5,596 nucleotides of DNA from Candidatus Pacearchaeota archaeon (GTDB taxonomy: Archaea > Nanobdellota > Nanobdellia > Pacearchaeales > GW2011-AR1). The DNA lies in NCBI GenBank assembly GCA_016234025.1, contig JACQLL010000008.1, positions 1-5,596 on the forward strand. Reading direction: 5' to 3'. Of the stretch, positions 1 through 5,364 are shown in pieces. Each line of letters opens with the position of its first letter. Position 1 is the first letter of the stretch. The notes under the pieces were generated by a model. That model worked only from the letters and a program-made list of their open reading frames with translations, did not search any database and was not told the DNA's origin. The position numbers and the translations under genes were made by a program.

Positions 1-1
1 G

Positions 2-628
2 AAAAAAAGGGACAGAGAACTTTACTGGGTGTTTGGTGCAATGATAGGATTAATCTTAATCTTCCTTCTAGCCTTTTCTGTTTTCCAAAGTTTAAACACT
101 TTTGAGTACGAAGGTCTTTCATTCACAAAAGAACAACTTGGAGAAATACCTCTTTATCGTTATTACTATTATATTAACGATCCTATAACAGGCCAGGCGA
201 CAGGAGAACCGCACCAAATAAATCTTTACTTAAGAGTCGACCCTCGTGAGAACATAGTCCCAATCGAAGGCGAGATACTCTTTCAGCGAGGAAAAACGTC
301 TTATATAAGCATTAACTCAACCGGTCTGGAGCAGTGCAAGTACAGCCAGGTTGCAATATCTAGCTTGACATCTTTTCTGACCGCAAACGGAGTTCAGGTT
401 AAAGGCGCAGTTCCCGACGAGGAAAAAGCACAGACAGGAAACTTCACTTACGCAATTTGCGGTAATCCTGTAGGCGACGTGGTATTATTAATCGAAAGCG
501 GAGACGAAACAAAAATCACGAAAGAAGATACCTGTTACAGAATTGAAGTCGCGAACTGCGATATCATCTCCGCAATAGAAAAATTCCAGGTCCAGTCACT
601 TATCGACGGCATGGAACGTAATTTGTGA
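2..628 (+). CDS. Membrane-anchored hypothetical protein, 5' end cut by window edge
   Basis: I do not recognise the family. The frame is open to the left edge. A GTG at 29-31 could be read as a start, but the codons before it (2-28) encode KKRDRELYW, a basic and aromatic stretch typical of the cytoplasmic side of an N-terminal anchor, so the true start probably lies outside the window. One hydrophobic helix follows (about residues 5-22 counted from the GTG). The rest, about 175 residues, is soluble and probably outside the cell. It carries four cysteines (103, 144, 169, 177), enough for two disulfides, and two N-glycosylation-type sequons (N96-S-T, N138-F-T). A Tyr-rich run (RYYYYI) lies near residue 44. 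The gene ends convergently inside the 3' end of the DedA-family gene, overlapping it by 33 bases. Its GAC-leaning Asp codons match most of the S-layer gene. The CDS is very likely real; its function is unknown. Confidence 0.8.
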   Translation, partial: KKRDRELYWVFGAMIGLILIFLLAFSVFQSLNTFEYEGLSFTKEQLGEIPLYRYYYYINDPITGQATGEPHQINLYLRVDPRENIVPIEGEILFQRGKTSYISINSTGLEQCKYSQVAISSLTSFLTANGVQVKGAVPDEEKAQTGNFTYAICGNPVGDVVLLIESGDETKITKEDTCYRIEVANCDIISAIEKFQVQSLIDGMERNL

Positions 629-1246
629 ATCTCTCCTCTTCTTCAGCAGATAAACAAGGACAATAAATAAAACAAAAGCGATTAAAACCAAACTAATCAC
701 ATGAAGATTTTCCTCTACCAGCTCCATGTTGTTCCCGAACAAATATCCCACGTAAATCAATACAACAGACCAAATTCCTGCTCCAAGTCCGGTGTAAAAG
801 AAAAACTTTCCGAGTTTCATCTTTGAAAATCCAGCAGGAATCGAAATAATCTGCCTAATTCCTGGAATCAATCTACCGATGAAAGTCGTAACCTCGCCGT
901 GCTTCTCAAAATATCTCTCTGACTTCAAAATACTTTTTTCACTAATCAAAAAAATCTTCCCGTATTTATACACAAGTTTGTTAACAACTCTTCTCCCAAG
1001 ATGCAAAGCTAAAAAATAATTAACGTATGCACCAAGTAAACTTCCCGACAGAGAAAAAAAGAAGACCAAAATACCGGACATTTCTCCTCGCTGAACCAGA
1101 ACTCCTGCCGGAATCAAAACTATTTCGCTCGGAAAAGGAATAAAAGAACTCTCGATTGTCATCAACAAAAAAATTCCGACATAACCCAAAGAAGAAGACG
1201 CCGCTAACAAAAACTCAACAGCCGACTGATAAAACTCAACTACCAT
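596..1246 (-). CDS. DedA/VTT-family integral membrane protein
   Basis: This DedA (SNARE-associated, VTT) family protein is 216 residues long, a normal family length. Visible signatures (numbering from the chosen start) are E32-S-S-F-I-P-F-P-S-E41, then a glycine-rich G-x-x-x-G-A helix with NY near 76, then HG-x(6)-GRLIPGIR (116-131) and IPAGFSKM (136-143). About five hydrophobic segments are present, with a basic KKRR tail. Bacterial and archaeal DedA relatives have been linked to recycling polyprenyl-phosphate carriers and to membrane homeostasis; the exact substrate here is inferred. I chose ATG at 1244-1246 because GGAG at 1253-1256 precedes it by 6 nt, the spacing seen at the other junctions of this cluster. 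An in-frame ATG at 1256-1258 (220 residues) has no Shine-Dalgarno site and sits in a hairpin stem. The start overlaps the archaeosortase stop by 7 nt (ATGGTAG), suggesting coupling. A T5 run (583-579) shortly after the stop might end transcription. Confidence 0.93.
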   Translation of the reverse strand: MVVEFYQSAVEFLLAASSSLGYVGIFLLMTIESSFIPFPSEIVLIPAGVLVQRGEMSGILVFFFSLSGSLLGAYVNYFLALHLGRRVVNKLVYKYGKIFLISEKSILKSERYFEKHGEVTTFIGRLIPGIRQIISIPAGFSKMKLGKFFFYTGLGAGIWSVVLIYVGYLFGNNMELVEENLHVISLVLIAFVLFIVLVYLLKKRRDSQITFHAVDK

Positions 1247-1968
1247 TTTATTCTCCATTTGGGTTTAATAACCCAAAGCTTGCTGCGTTCCAAAGGGAGA
1301 ATTAGAGACACCAAGAATTCCTTAAAATAGGATTCTTGGGTGCGCTCAAGAACAGGAAGTTCTTGACGTTTCCGTCTCGAAGCCTTGAACTTATTTAGTT
1401 TGAGGTCTCGGGAACTTGTTCCCGCAACCGAGCGAGATAGCGAAGACTTAGGAAATCTCTTTATCTCCGAGAAAATTTTTCTAAAATCACTATAAACAGG
1501 AATCTCTTTTATTTTAAATAATTTGACATTGACAAACCAGACCAAAACTAAAAGTATGGTGCTTCCAAAATGCCATACAAGATTATGCGCGGCGTCGAAA
1601 TATTCGTAGCCAATGCTAAACAGCCAGATGAAACCAACTATTCTCAAGATATTAAAAGCAAGAAAGACCAAAAACAAAAAGACCAAACTTTTAATCCTCT
1701 TGTCAATCTTAATTGGAGTCGATAAATTCAGAATAAAAAGAAGATAATACGCCGCACCGGCAACGCAGGCCGGAATTATCTCAACGGCAAAACTCTCAAG
1801 AGAAACTAAATTCGACGACAAACTCGCCTCCCGAAACAGAGAGACAATCCAATAAACAGGATAAATCGTCAGAGGCGTGAATACAGAATAAAAGAACTTA
1901 AGATTAAACAAGCCAAACAAAACAATCAGCAAATATCTCGCGAACAAATAAACTTTTTTGTCAGACAT
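1240..1968 (-). CDS. Exosortase/archaeosortase-family membrane transpeptidase
   Basis: This is a probable archaeosortase, a membrane cysteine enzyme that cleaves C-terminal sorting tails of exported proteins and in known cases joins them to lipid. The order of conserved residues fits the family: Cys68 in IIPACVAGAAYY, Arg109 in NILRIVGF and His128 in FDAAHNLVWHFG (His133 is an alternative), all within or next to hydrophobic helices. Helices are roughly at 7-28, 33-46, 61-82, 93-119 and 132-151. I start at ATG 1966-1968; the frame also has a TTG one codon earlier. There is no Shine-Dalgarno site, but a TATA-like element lies about 25 bp upstream, fitting a leaderless transcript. The oddity is the C-terminus. 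After about residue 175 the frame runs through a hairpin array and adds about 65 basic, low-complexity-looking residues (FKASRRKRQELP and onward) before a TAG overlapping the DedA start. The catalytic part is well supported; whether the tail is translated or functional is uncertain. The likely substrate is the S-layer protein of this cluster. Confidence 0.85.
   Translation of the reverse strand: MSDKKVYLFARYLLIVLFGLFNLKFFYSVFTPLTIYPVYWIVSLFREASLSSNLVSLESFAVEIIPACVAGAAYYLLFILNLSTPIKIDKRIKSLVFLFLVFLAFNILRIVGFIWLFSIGYEYFDAAHNLVWHFGSTILLVLVWFVNVKLFKIKEIPVYSDFRKIFSEIKRFPKSSLSRSVAGTSSRDLKLNKFKASRRKRQELPVLERTQESYFKEFLVSLILPLERSKLWVIKPKWRIKW
1253..1256 (-). promoter_or_regulatory. Shine-Dalgarno that decides the DedA start
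   Basis: GGAG (1256-1253) with a 6-nt spacer precedes the ATG at 1246-1244, matching the other junctions in this cluster. It overlaps the alternative upstream ATG (1258-1256), which itself has no such site, so the inner ATG is preferred. Confidence 0.6.
1258..1445. repeat. Hairpin array 1 (mosaic intergenic-type element inside the archaeosortase frame)
   Basis: At least five closely packed inverted repeats occur in about 190 bases. (1) 1258-1265/1270-1277, 8 bp, TAAT loop. (2) 1311-1322/1329-1339, 11 bp with one bulged T. (3) 1346-1353/1359-1366, 8 bp (TCAAGAAC/GTTCTTGA). (4) 1383-1391/1397-1405, 9 bp with two G-T pairs. (5) 1409-1415/1418-1424, 7 bp. It begins with TTGGGTTTAATA and contains GCTTGCTGCG (1278-1287), TTAGAGA (1302-1308), the linker CTCAAG (1345-1350), TTGACG (1363-1368) and TAGCGAA (about 1438-1444), all shared with the element at the right end of the window. 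The array underlies the last 65 or so codons of the archaeosortase gene and abuts the DedA start. The family name is unknown to me. Confidence 0.75.
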
Positions 1969-1989
1969 CAAAAGCAGTGTGAAAAGGAC

Positions 1990-2002
1990 TTTAAAACTTT
2001 TG
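1990..2002 (-). promoter_or_regulatory. Possible TATA-type promoter for archaeosortase-DedA
   Basis: On the minus strand, TTTTAAA (1996-1990), preceded by ACAAAAG, is centred 25 bp before the archaeosortase ATG at 1968, the distance expected for a leaderless archaeal transcript. The gene has no Shine-Dalgarno site, which supports this reading. The region is AT-rich, so the match could be chance, and read-through from the upstream operon is also possible. Confidence 0.35.
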
Positions 2003-2009
2003 TCTTAAT

Positions 2010-2342
2010 TTATCTCTCCTCGTGATAACCTTCTCTCTTCTTAAAGTTCCCTTTTCCGTCCACATTCTCAAAAAAGTATAGTTCTGCATTACCATTTGGA
2101 AAACCACTGGATTTAGTTCCAGCTACTACAGCGATAAAATCTAAGTCGCCGTCACCATCAAAGTCGCCGCTTGTTAAAGCCATTCCACTTTTATAATACA
2201 TAGGAATCTCGGTAAAATAATCCTTTTGCAAGGATTTAACATTATCCGATTTGCTTTGTTTGCTTTCACATTCACAACCAACATTAGAACACAGGCCAGC
2301 AAGCCCAATCAAAGTTGTGGCTATTACTTTTTGTAATTTCAT
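2010..2342 (-). CDS. Small FG-GAP/VCBS-repeat lipoprotein-like protein
   Basis: A 110-residue exported protein. Residues 1-23 form a short signal peptide (Lys-rich start, hydrophobic ATTLIGLAGL core) followed by cysteines at 18, 23 and 25. C23, after Val-Gly, is the best lipid-attachment candidate, but the lipobox is not perfect. Residues 58-73 (SGDFDGDGDLDFIAVV) match the FG-GAP/VCBS calcium-binding loop, with Asp at 60, 62, 64, 66 and 68. Only one repeat is present, whereas FG-GAP beta-propellers are normally built from several, so this cannot be a full propeller alone. A second small aromatic block (ELYFFENVDGKGNFKKRE) ends the protein. The start is supported by AAGGAG at 2350-2355, 7 nt upstream, with the previous gene's stop inside the spacer. 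It is the last gene of the tight run; 41 nt separate it from the archaeosortase start. The role is unknown; calcium-dependent surface binding is a guess. Confidence 0.8.
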   Translation of the reverse strand: MKLQKVIATTLIGLAGLCSNVGCECESKQSKSDNVKSLQKDYFTEIPMYYKSGMALTSGDFDGDGDLDFIAVVAGTKSSGFPNGNAELYFFENVDGKGNFKKREGYHEER

Positions 2343-2345
2343 CTT

Positions 2346-2355
2346 TTATCTCCTT
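2346..2355 (-). promoter_or_regulatory. Shine-Dalgarno with embedded stop, short paralogue to FG-GAP gene
   Basis: AAGGAGATAA: AAGGAG (2355-2350) lies 7 nt before the ATG at 2342. AGG-AGA also encodes the last two Arg residues of the short paralogue, and its TAA is at 2348-2346. Confidence 0.75.
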
Positions 2356-2681
2356 GATACTTTCTCATTTTCTCTCGGAATCAACGCTGTTCCACTTCCC
2401 GAATAAACGATTTGGTTTGCACCACTACCATAAGTTAAAGTTTCTATATAATCAACGACAACTTCAGCATCTTTTGGAACTTCACTAATAAAAGCCCTCA
2501 TTGTTTCTTCTCTAATAAGATGACCATCCTCTATAGGACTAACAGAATAATGCCCTCCAGAAAAATGCACCCCAATCAGTTCATAATCTCTCTCCGACTT
2601 TCCAATTGAGACGATATAATCTCTTGCAGAACAAGTCAAAACCTTTCTCATATCAATTTTTTTAGTATTTCCTTCATTCAT
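2346..2681 (-). CDS. Hypothetical protein, short paralogue of the upstream gene
   Basis: I do not recognise the family. The 111-residue protein has no signal peptide or membrane helix and is probably cytoplasmic. Its first 38 residues align with the preceding gene product: NTKKID (5-10), LT-x-S-x-RDY (15-22), SIGKS (25-29), DY (32-33) and GV (37-38). Near its end, DAEVVVDY (71-78) and GTALIPREN (97-105) match DAVVDL and GTALIKRKN of the paralogue, so the two share both ends of a module and differ in the middle, here rich in Gly, Ser and His (SGGHYSVSP). GGGAG at 2688-2692, 6 nt before the ATG, supports the start, and the upstream gene's TAA lies in the spacer. All Asp codons I read are GAT, unlike most of the S-layer gene. 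It looks like one module of a small lineage-specific paralogous family. Confidence 0.8.
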   Translation of the reverse strand: MNEGNTKKIDMRKVLTCSARDYIVSIGKSERDYELIGVHFSGGHYSVSPIEDGHLIREETMRAFISEVPKDAEVVVDYIETLTYGSGANQIVYSGSGTALIPRENEKVSRR

Positions 2682-2691
2682 TTTTATCTCC
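2653..2691 (-). repeat. 39-nt direct repeat at paralogue start, copy A
   Basis: This stretch covers the ribosome site and first codons of the short paralogue. It is identical at 36 of 39 positions to 3210-3248, at the start of the longer paralogue. Such close identity at the DNA level, while the coding middles have diverged, suggests a fairly recent duplication or gene conversion of the 5' ends. Confidence 0.7.
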
Positions 2692-2692
2692 C
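2684..2692 (-). promoter_or_regulatory. Shine-Dalgarno with embedded stop, long to short paralogue
   Basis: GGGAGATAA: GGGAG (2692-2688) sits 6 nt before the ATG at 2681, with the TAA of the longer paralogue (2686-2684) inside the spacer. This is the same arrangement as at 3241-3249. Confidence 0.75.
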
Positions 2693-3238
2693 AGTAACCC
2701 CAGTAACACTCATTCCTGCTTTTTCTAAGCGAGCAACAATCTCATCTTCCATTTCTTTTCGTCTATCATGTACATTACTATAATCAGACATATATTTCGC
2801 TACTCCCGTTTTCATCCTCCCGTCATCATAGCTTGCAAAAAACCTATCTGTAAACGTAATGCCGTGATAAATATAGTTTAAACTTAATTTAGCCGATGTT
2901 TGGCCATCCGATTTTGCTCTTTCTATAAACTCTGTTAAATTATCGGGCCTACCAAAAACTCTCTGCCTCAAGGTTCTATTTTTATTTAATATCTGTTTCA
3001 TTTCTCCAGAGCTAAAATTCTTTCTTTTTATTAGGGCAGTTCCCATAACAACATCGCCATCAGTTCTTAAATCTACGACAGCATCGCACTCTAATGGAAT
3101 CCTAAATTCATCGATTGAACCACGGACACCAACTGTGTCATAATCTTGAACCGATTTTCCAATTGACTCAACATAATCTCTAAAAGAAGTAGTCAAACAA
3201 GTTCCGACGTCAATTTTTTTAGTATTTTCTTTATTCAT
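2684..3238 (-). CDS. Hypothetical protein, longer paralogue with extra C-terminal domain
   Basis: I do not recognise the family. The 184-residue protein has no export signal or membrane helix. Residues 1-74 are the module shared with the next gene: NTKKID (5-10), LT-x-S-x-RDY (15-22), SIGKS (25-29), DY (32-33), GV (37-38), then DAVVDL (52-57) and GTALIKRKN (66-74). Residues 75-184 have no counterpart in the short paralogue. They contain a basic segment (NKNRTLRQRVFGR), a possible beta-rich stretch (SLNYIYHGITFTDRFFASYDDG) and a charged C-terminal helix (RRKEMEDEIVARLEKAG). AGGAG at 3245-3249 lies 6 nt before the ATG and overlaps the end of the S-layer gene, whose TAA occupies the spacer, so translation is probably coupled to that gene. 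Duplication of the short gene, followed by gain or loss of the tail, is the simplest origin. The function is unknown. Confidence 0.8.
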   Translation of the reverse strand: MNKENTKKIDVGTCLTTSFRDYVESIGKSVQDYDTVGVRGSIDEFRIPLECDAVVDLRTDGDVVMGTALIKRKNFSSGEMKQILNKNRTLRQRVFGRPDNLTEFIERAKSDGQTSAKLSLNYIYHGITFTDRFFASYDDGRMKTGVAKYMSDYSNVHDRRKEMEDEIVARLEKAGMSVTGVTGR

Positions 3239-3248
3239 CTTTATCTCC
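3210..3248 (-). repeat. 39-nt direct repeat at paralogue start, copy B
   Basis: Partner of 2653-2691 with three substitutions. It spans the end of the S-layer gene, the embedded-stop Shine-Dalgarno site and the codons for MNKENTKKID of the longer paralogue. Confidence 0.7.
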
Positions 3249-3249
3249 T
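3241..3249 (-). promoter_or_regulatory. Shine-Dalgarno with embedded stop, S-layer gene to long paralogue
   Basis: AGGAGATAA: AGGAG (3249-3245) is the ribosome site for the ATG at 3238 with a 6-nt spacer. The same bases encode the final Arg-Arg and the TAA (3243-3241) of the S-layer gene. Ribosomes ending the S-layer protein would stop on top of the next start, which favours coupled translation. Confidence 0.75.
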
Positions 3250-5205
3250 GCTAACTTTGACAGCGACGATTATAATAAGGATTATCAAGACAACATTAAC
3301 TATTCCGATTATCCACAATGTCGTGTTCCCCTCGCCGAATCCTGCAAAACCGGTTATTCCTCCGGAACTTCCCGGAGCAATATTGACTACAACTTCTCTT
3401 ATCTCCACATCGCTTCCTGAAACTACCTCGATGTTGAACGACTCACTTCCTTCTGCGTCAGCATTTAAGTTAAATTTGAAAGTAACTTCTTTGCTTTCTC
3501 CTTGGTCAAGTTCTAAAATTCTTTCTGAAACGTCGCTTAAACTCGACCATGATTCGTAGTCATTAGCGTCGATAAGGAAGGTGTTAGTTCCCGACTTCAA
3601 ACTCGTTATTGTGGCTCTTACAACAAGTTCATCGCCTGCAACAGCGTCGGAATCCAATACAGCGTTGATAGAAGCAGAATTTTCTCCGCTTGGTTCTTCA
3701 TCTACCGAGCATCCAAGAATTCTCAACGGCACCAACGTCTCTTCTTCAGATGACTGTCTGTAACTTCCGCTTCTGTAATCATACTCCGAGTTCATTCTAA
3801 GCTGGTATATCTTGTCTTCAAGACCTTGAGGAATTACAAACTCAAAAGAAGTCCTTTCGTTCTCTCCCTGGTCAAGGTCATTTCTTATTTCTACCATCTT
3901 GTTCAGACCAAGCTCCGTGTTGAACAAGTTAACTTTAACCTGATCCTGATCCTCGTCCCCGACGTTAAACACGTTTGTAGTTAGAACAACTGACTCGCCG
4001 CAAGTTGCTTCTTCAGGATTTAACATTGTATCTTCAAATGAGATGAATTTTCCTTCGTCGCTTTCTCTTTCGACGTCAATTGTCTCAAATATGTCGTCGC
4101 TTAATGAACTCGATGTGTCGATACATTCGACATCTTCTCCCAAATCATCGCTGTATGCCTTGACAGCAAACATATAGCTCCCGTCTTCTATGTCGGCAGG
4201 AACTCTGAATCTGAATGTTACTCTGTCGTCATCTCCATCGTTCAATCTTCCGAGGTCTATCTTTTCCTCGTCGGCGTTTTCAAAATCTAAGTCGCTTATC
4301 TGGTTTCTTCCGGTGTTGTCAAACAATCCAAGCTCGACAAAAATGTCTTTGATATCGTCGTTTCCGTCGTTGTCAACTCTGACTTCGACTTCGATGACAT
4401 CTAACAACTGCCAAGTGTCGTCTCCGCCCTCTCCTTCATTGTTGAAGTCAACGTCAGAGATTTCAAGATTTCCGCCAACAGAGCCAACTTCGCAGAACGA
4501 TTGTGAAACTGTCAGGTCAATGCTCTTTGAAACATTCTGCGTCGAGTCAGCCGCAGTTATTGTAGCAACATTGTTTCCGAAACTCAAATCATCTAAGTCA
4601 ATTGAGCTGACTGTTATATCTTTAGAAGTCCCTGCATTTAAGACAAACGAGCTCTCTGAAAAGATAACATCAAAGTCGCCTGCCTGTGTCATGTCTATGT
4701 TAAGATTAACATTTCCTGTATTCGTAACCTTGACAATTCCGCTCTGGTTCTTTGTCAGCTCTTTAACTTTTGTGAGTGTGATAGCGGAATTGTCTGTTAT
4801 AATAGGGATTAATGGAAGAAAAAATGTCTCAGCATCATCTTGTGCACTATCCACTATTATCTCAATATCTATATTTCCTGATTGACTTGGAGGAAGAGTA
4901 AATGTAGTTGTAACAGGAATAATTTGGTCAACGTTAATATCAGTTATTGGCGGTTCAGTCCACGTCATCCCATTTATGTTAGAAGTAAATGACCAAGTAA
5001 CATCTGTCCTATTCGCAGTGCATGCACCACCCTCATGTACTAAATCAAAGGATACATTAAAATTACCAGCATCACTTTGCACATCTGCAGGAACAACAAA
5101 ATTTGTTAGTTCTAAACATTGAGCAGCACTACCTAATCCTCCAAAAATAACTATCGCGAATAGCGCCAATGCAGTCACCGCAAAAAATTTTGTTTTGCCT
5201 TTCAT
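3241..5205 (-). CDS. Putative S-layer/surface protein with archaeosortase-type C-terminal tail
   Basis: A 654-residue secreted, acidic, beta-rich surface protein resembling putative S-layer proteins of DPANN archaea, with CARDB-like immunoglobulin-type domains. A signal peptide spans 1-28 (KGKTK, hydrophobic core, cleavage near GSAA-QC). About five domains follow: 29-137, 138-236, 243-378, 385-500 and 508-609. Repeated features include GEN/GDDD-x-V/TFxFxVP near 323-336 and 447-459. The six cysteines (30, 62, 238, 361, 402, 499) fall at domain edges and could form one disulfide each in domains 1, 3 and 4. N-x-S/T sequons are at N65, N153, N224 and N627. The C-terminus is tripartite: Gly-rich GGITGFAGFGEGNTT (615-629), a hydrophobic helix (630-649) and basic KVSRR. 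This is a plausible sorting signal for the archaeosortase downstream. The start has no Shine-Dalgarno site but a TATA-like element about 35 bp upstream, implying a very short leader. Codon use changes near residue 138. Confidence 0.9.
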   Translation of the reverse strand: MKGKTKFFAVTALALFAIVIFGGLGSAAQCLELTNFVVPADVQSDAGNFNVSFDLVHEGGACTANRTDVTWSFTSNINGMTWTEPPITDINVDQIIPVTTTFTLPPSQSGNIDIEIIVDSAQDDAETFFLPLIPIITDNSAITLTKVKELTKNQSGIVKVTNTGNVNLNIDMTQAGDFDVIFSESSFVLNAGTSKDITVSSIDLDDLSFGNNVATITAADSTQNVSKSIDLTVSQSFCEVGSVGGNLEISDVDFNNEGEGGDDTWQLLDVIEVEVRVDNDGNDDIKDIFVELGLFDNTGRNQISDLDFENADEEKIDLGRLNDGDDDRVTFRFRVPADIEDGSYMFAVKAYSDDLGEDVECIDTSSSLSDDIFETIDVERESDEGKFISFEDTMLNPEEATCGESVVLTTNVFNVGDEDQDQVKVNLFNTELGLNKMVEIRNDLDQGENERTSFEFVIPQGLEDKIYQLRMNSEYDYRSGSYRQSSEEETLVPLRILGCSVDEEPSGENSASINAVLDSDAVAGDELVVRATITSLKSGTNTFLIDANDYESWSSLSDVSERILELDQGESKEVTFKFNLNADAEGSESFNIEVVSGSDVEIREVVVNIAPGSSGGITGFAGFGEGNTTLWIIGIVNVVLIILIIIVAVKVSRR

Positions 5206-5364
5206 TGTATGTTGTAATTTCTTAGTTAAAACGAGCTATTTAAACATTTCTATACTATAACAAATACTTCGCTTTAATATGTTTTCAGCGTTTCGACAAC
5301 TTTTCTCGTCGGTAATGATTAATCGACATAACCAACTCTCAATTTTCAGTTTTTTATTGTCAAA
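5206..5364. other. Intergenic region upstream of the S-layer gene
   Basis: AT-rich sequence between the S-layer start and hairpin array 2. It holds the TATA-like promoter noted above. A weak alternative TATA-like stretch (ATATTAAAG on the minus strand, about 5281-5273) and short GTCG/CGAC inverted matches near 5310-5328 are visible. I see no open reading frame of note, no tRNA and no convincing small RNA. Confidence 0.5.
5237..5250 (-). promoter_or_regulatory. Archaeal TATA-type promoter of the S-layer operon
   Basis: Read on the minus strand, 5244-5237 is TTTAAATA, preceded by a purine-rich AGAAATG that could serve as a BRE. The centre lies about 35 bp from the ATG at 5205. With the usual archaeal spacing of about 25 bp from TATA to start site, transcription would begin near 5214, giving a leader of about 9 nt. 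This agrees with the lack of a Shine-Dalgarno site before this gene, unlike the downstream genes of the cluster. Confidence 0.5.

Noticed and set aside
29..31. GTG as the start of the left gene
   Set aside because: The frame continues to the window edge through a basic and aromatic stretch (KKRDRELYW) that makes sense as the cytoplasmic lead-in to the helix, so the gene is better called 5' partial.
1258..1445. Simple intrinsic terminator
   Set aside because: The hairpins lack consistent T-runs after the stems and several follow one another inside an open coding frame, so termination alone does not explain them.
1969..1971. TTG as the archaeosortase start
   Set aside because: An ATG follows immediately and sits at the right distance from a TATA-like element; TTG would add only one residue.
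3257..3559. Plus-strand open frame of 100 codons
   Set aside because: It is antisense to the S-layer gene, made of Thr/Ile/Ser-rich low-complexity translation with no recognisable domain. The minus-strand protein has a clear signal peptide, repeated domains and C-terminal helix.
3581..3763. Plus-strand open frame of 60 codons
   Set aside because: It is a shadow of the S-layer gene with no ribosome site or domain.
4190..4885. Plus-strand open frame of 231 codons
   Set aside because: Ser-rich translation antisense to the acidic S-layer domains. The frequent GAC, GAA and AGA codons of the real gene keep the opposite frame open.
5250..5364. C/D-box small RNA or tRNA
   Set aside because: CTGA-like and ATGATT-like pieces occur but not in the required order and spacing, and no cloverleaf can be drawn.
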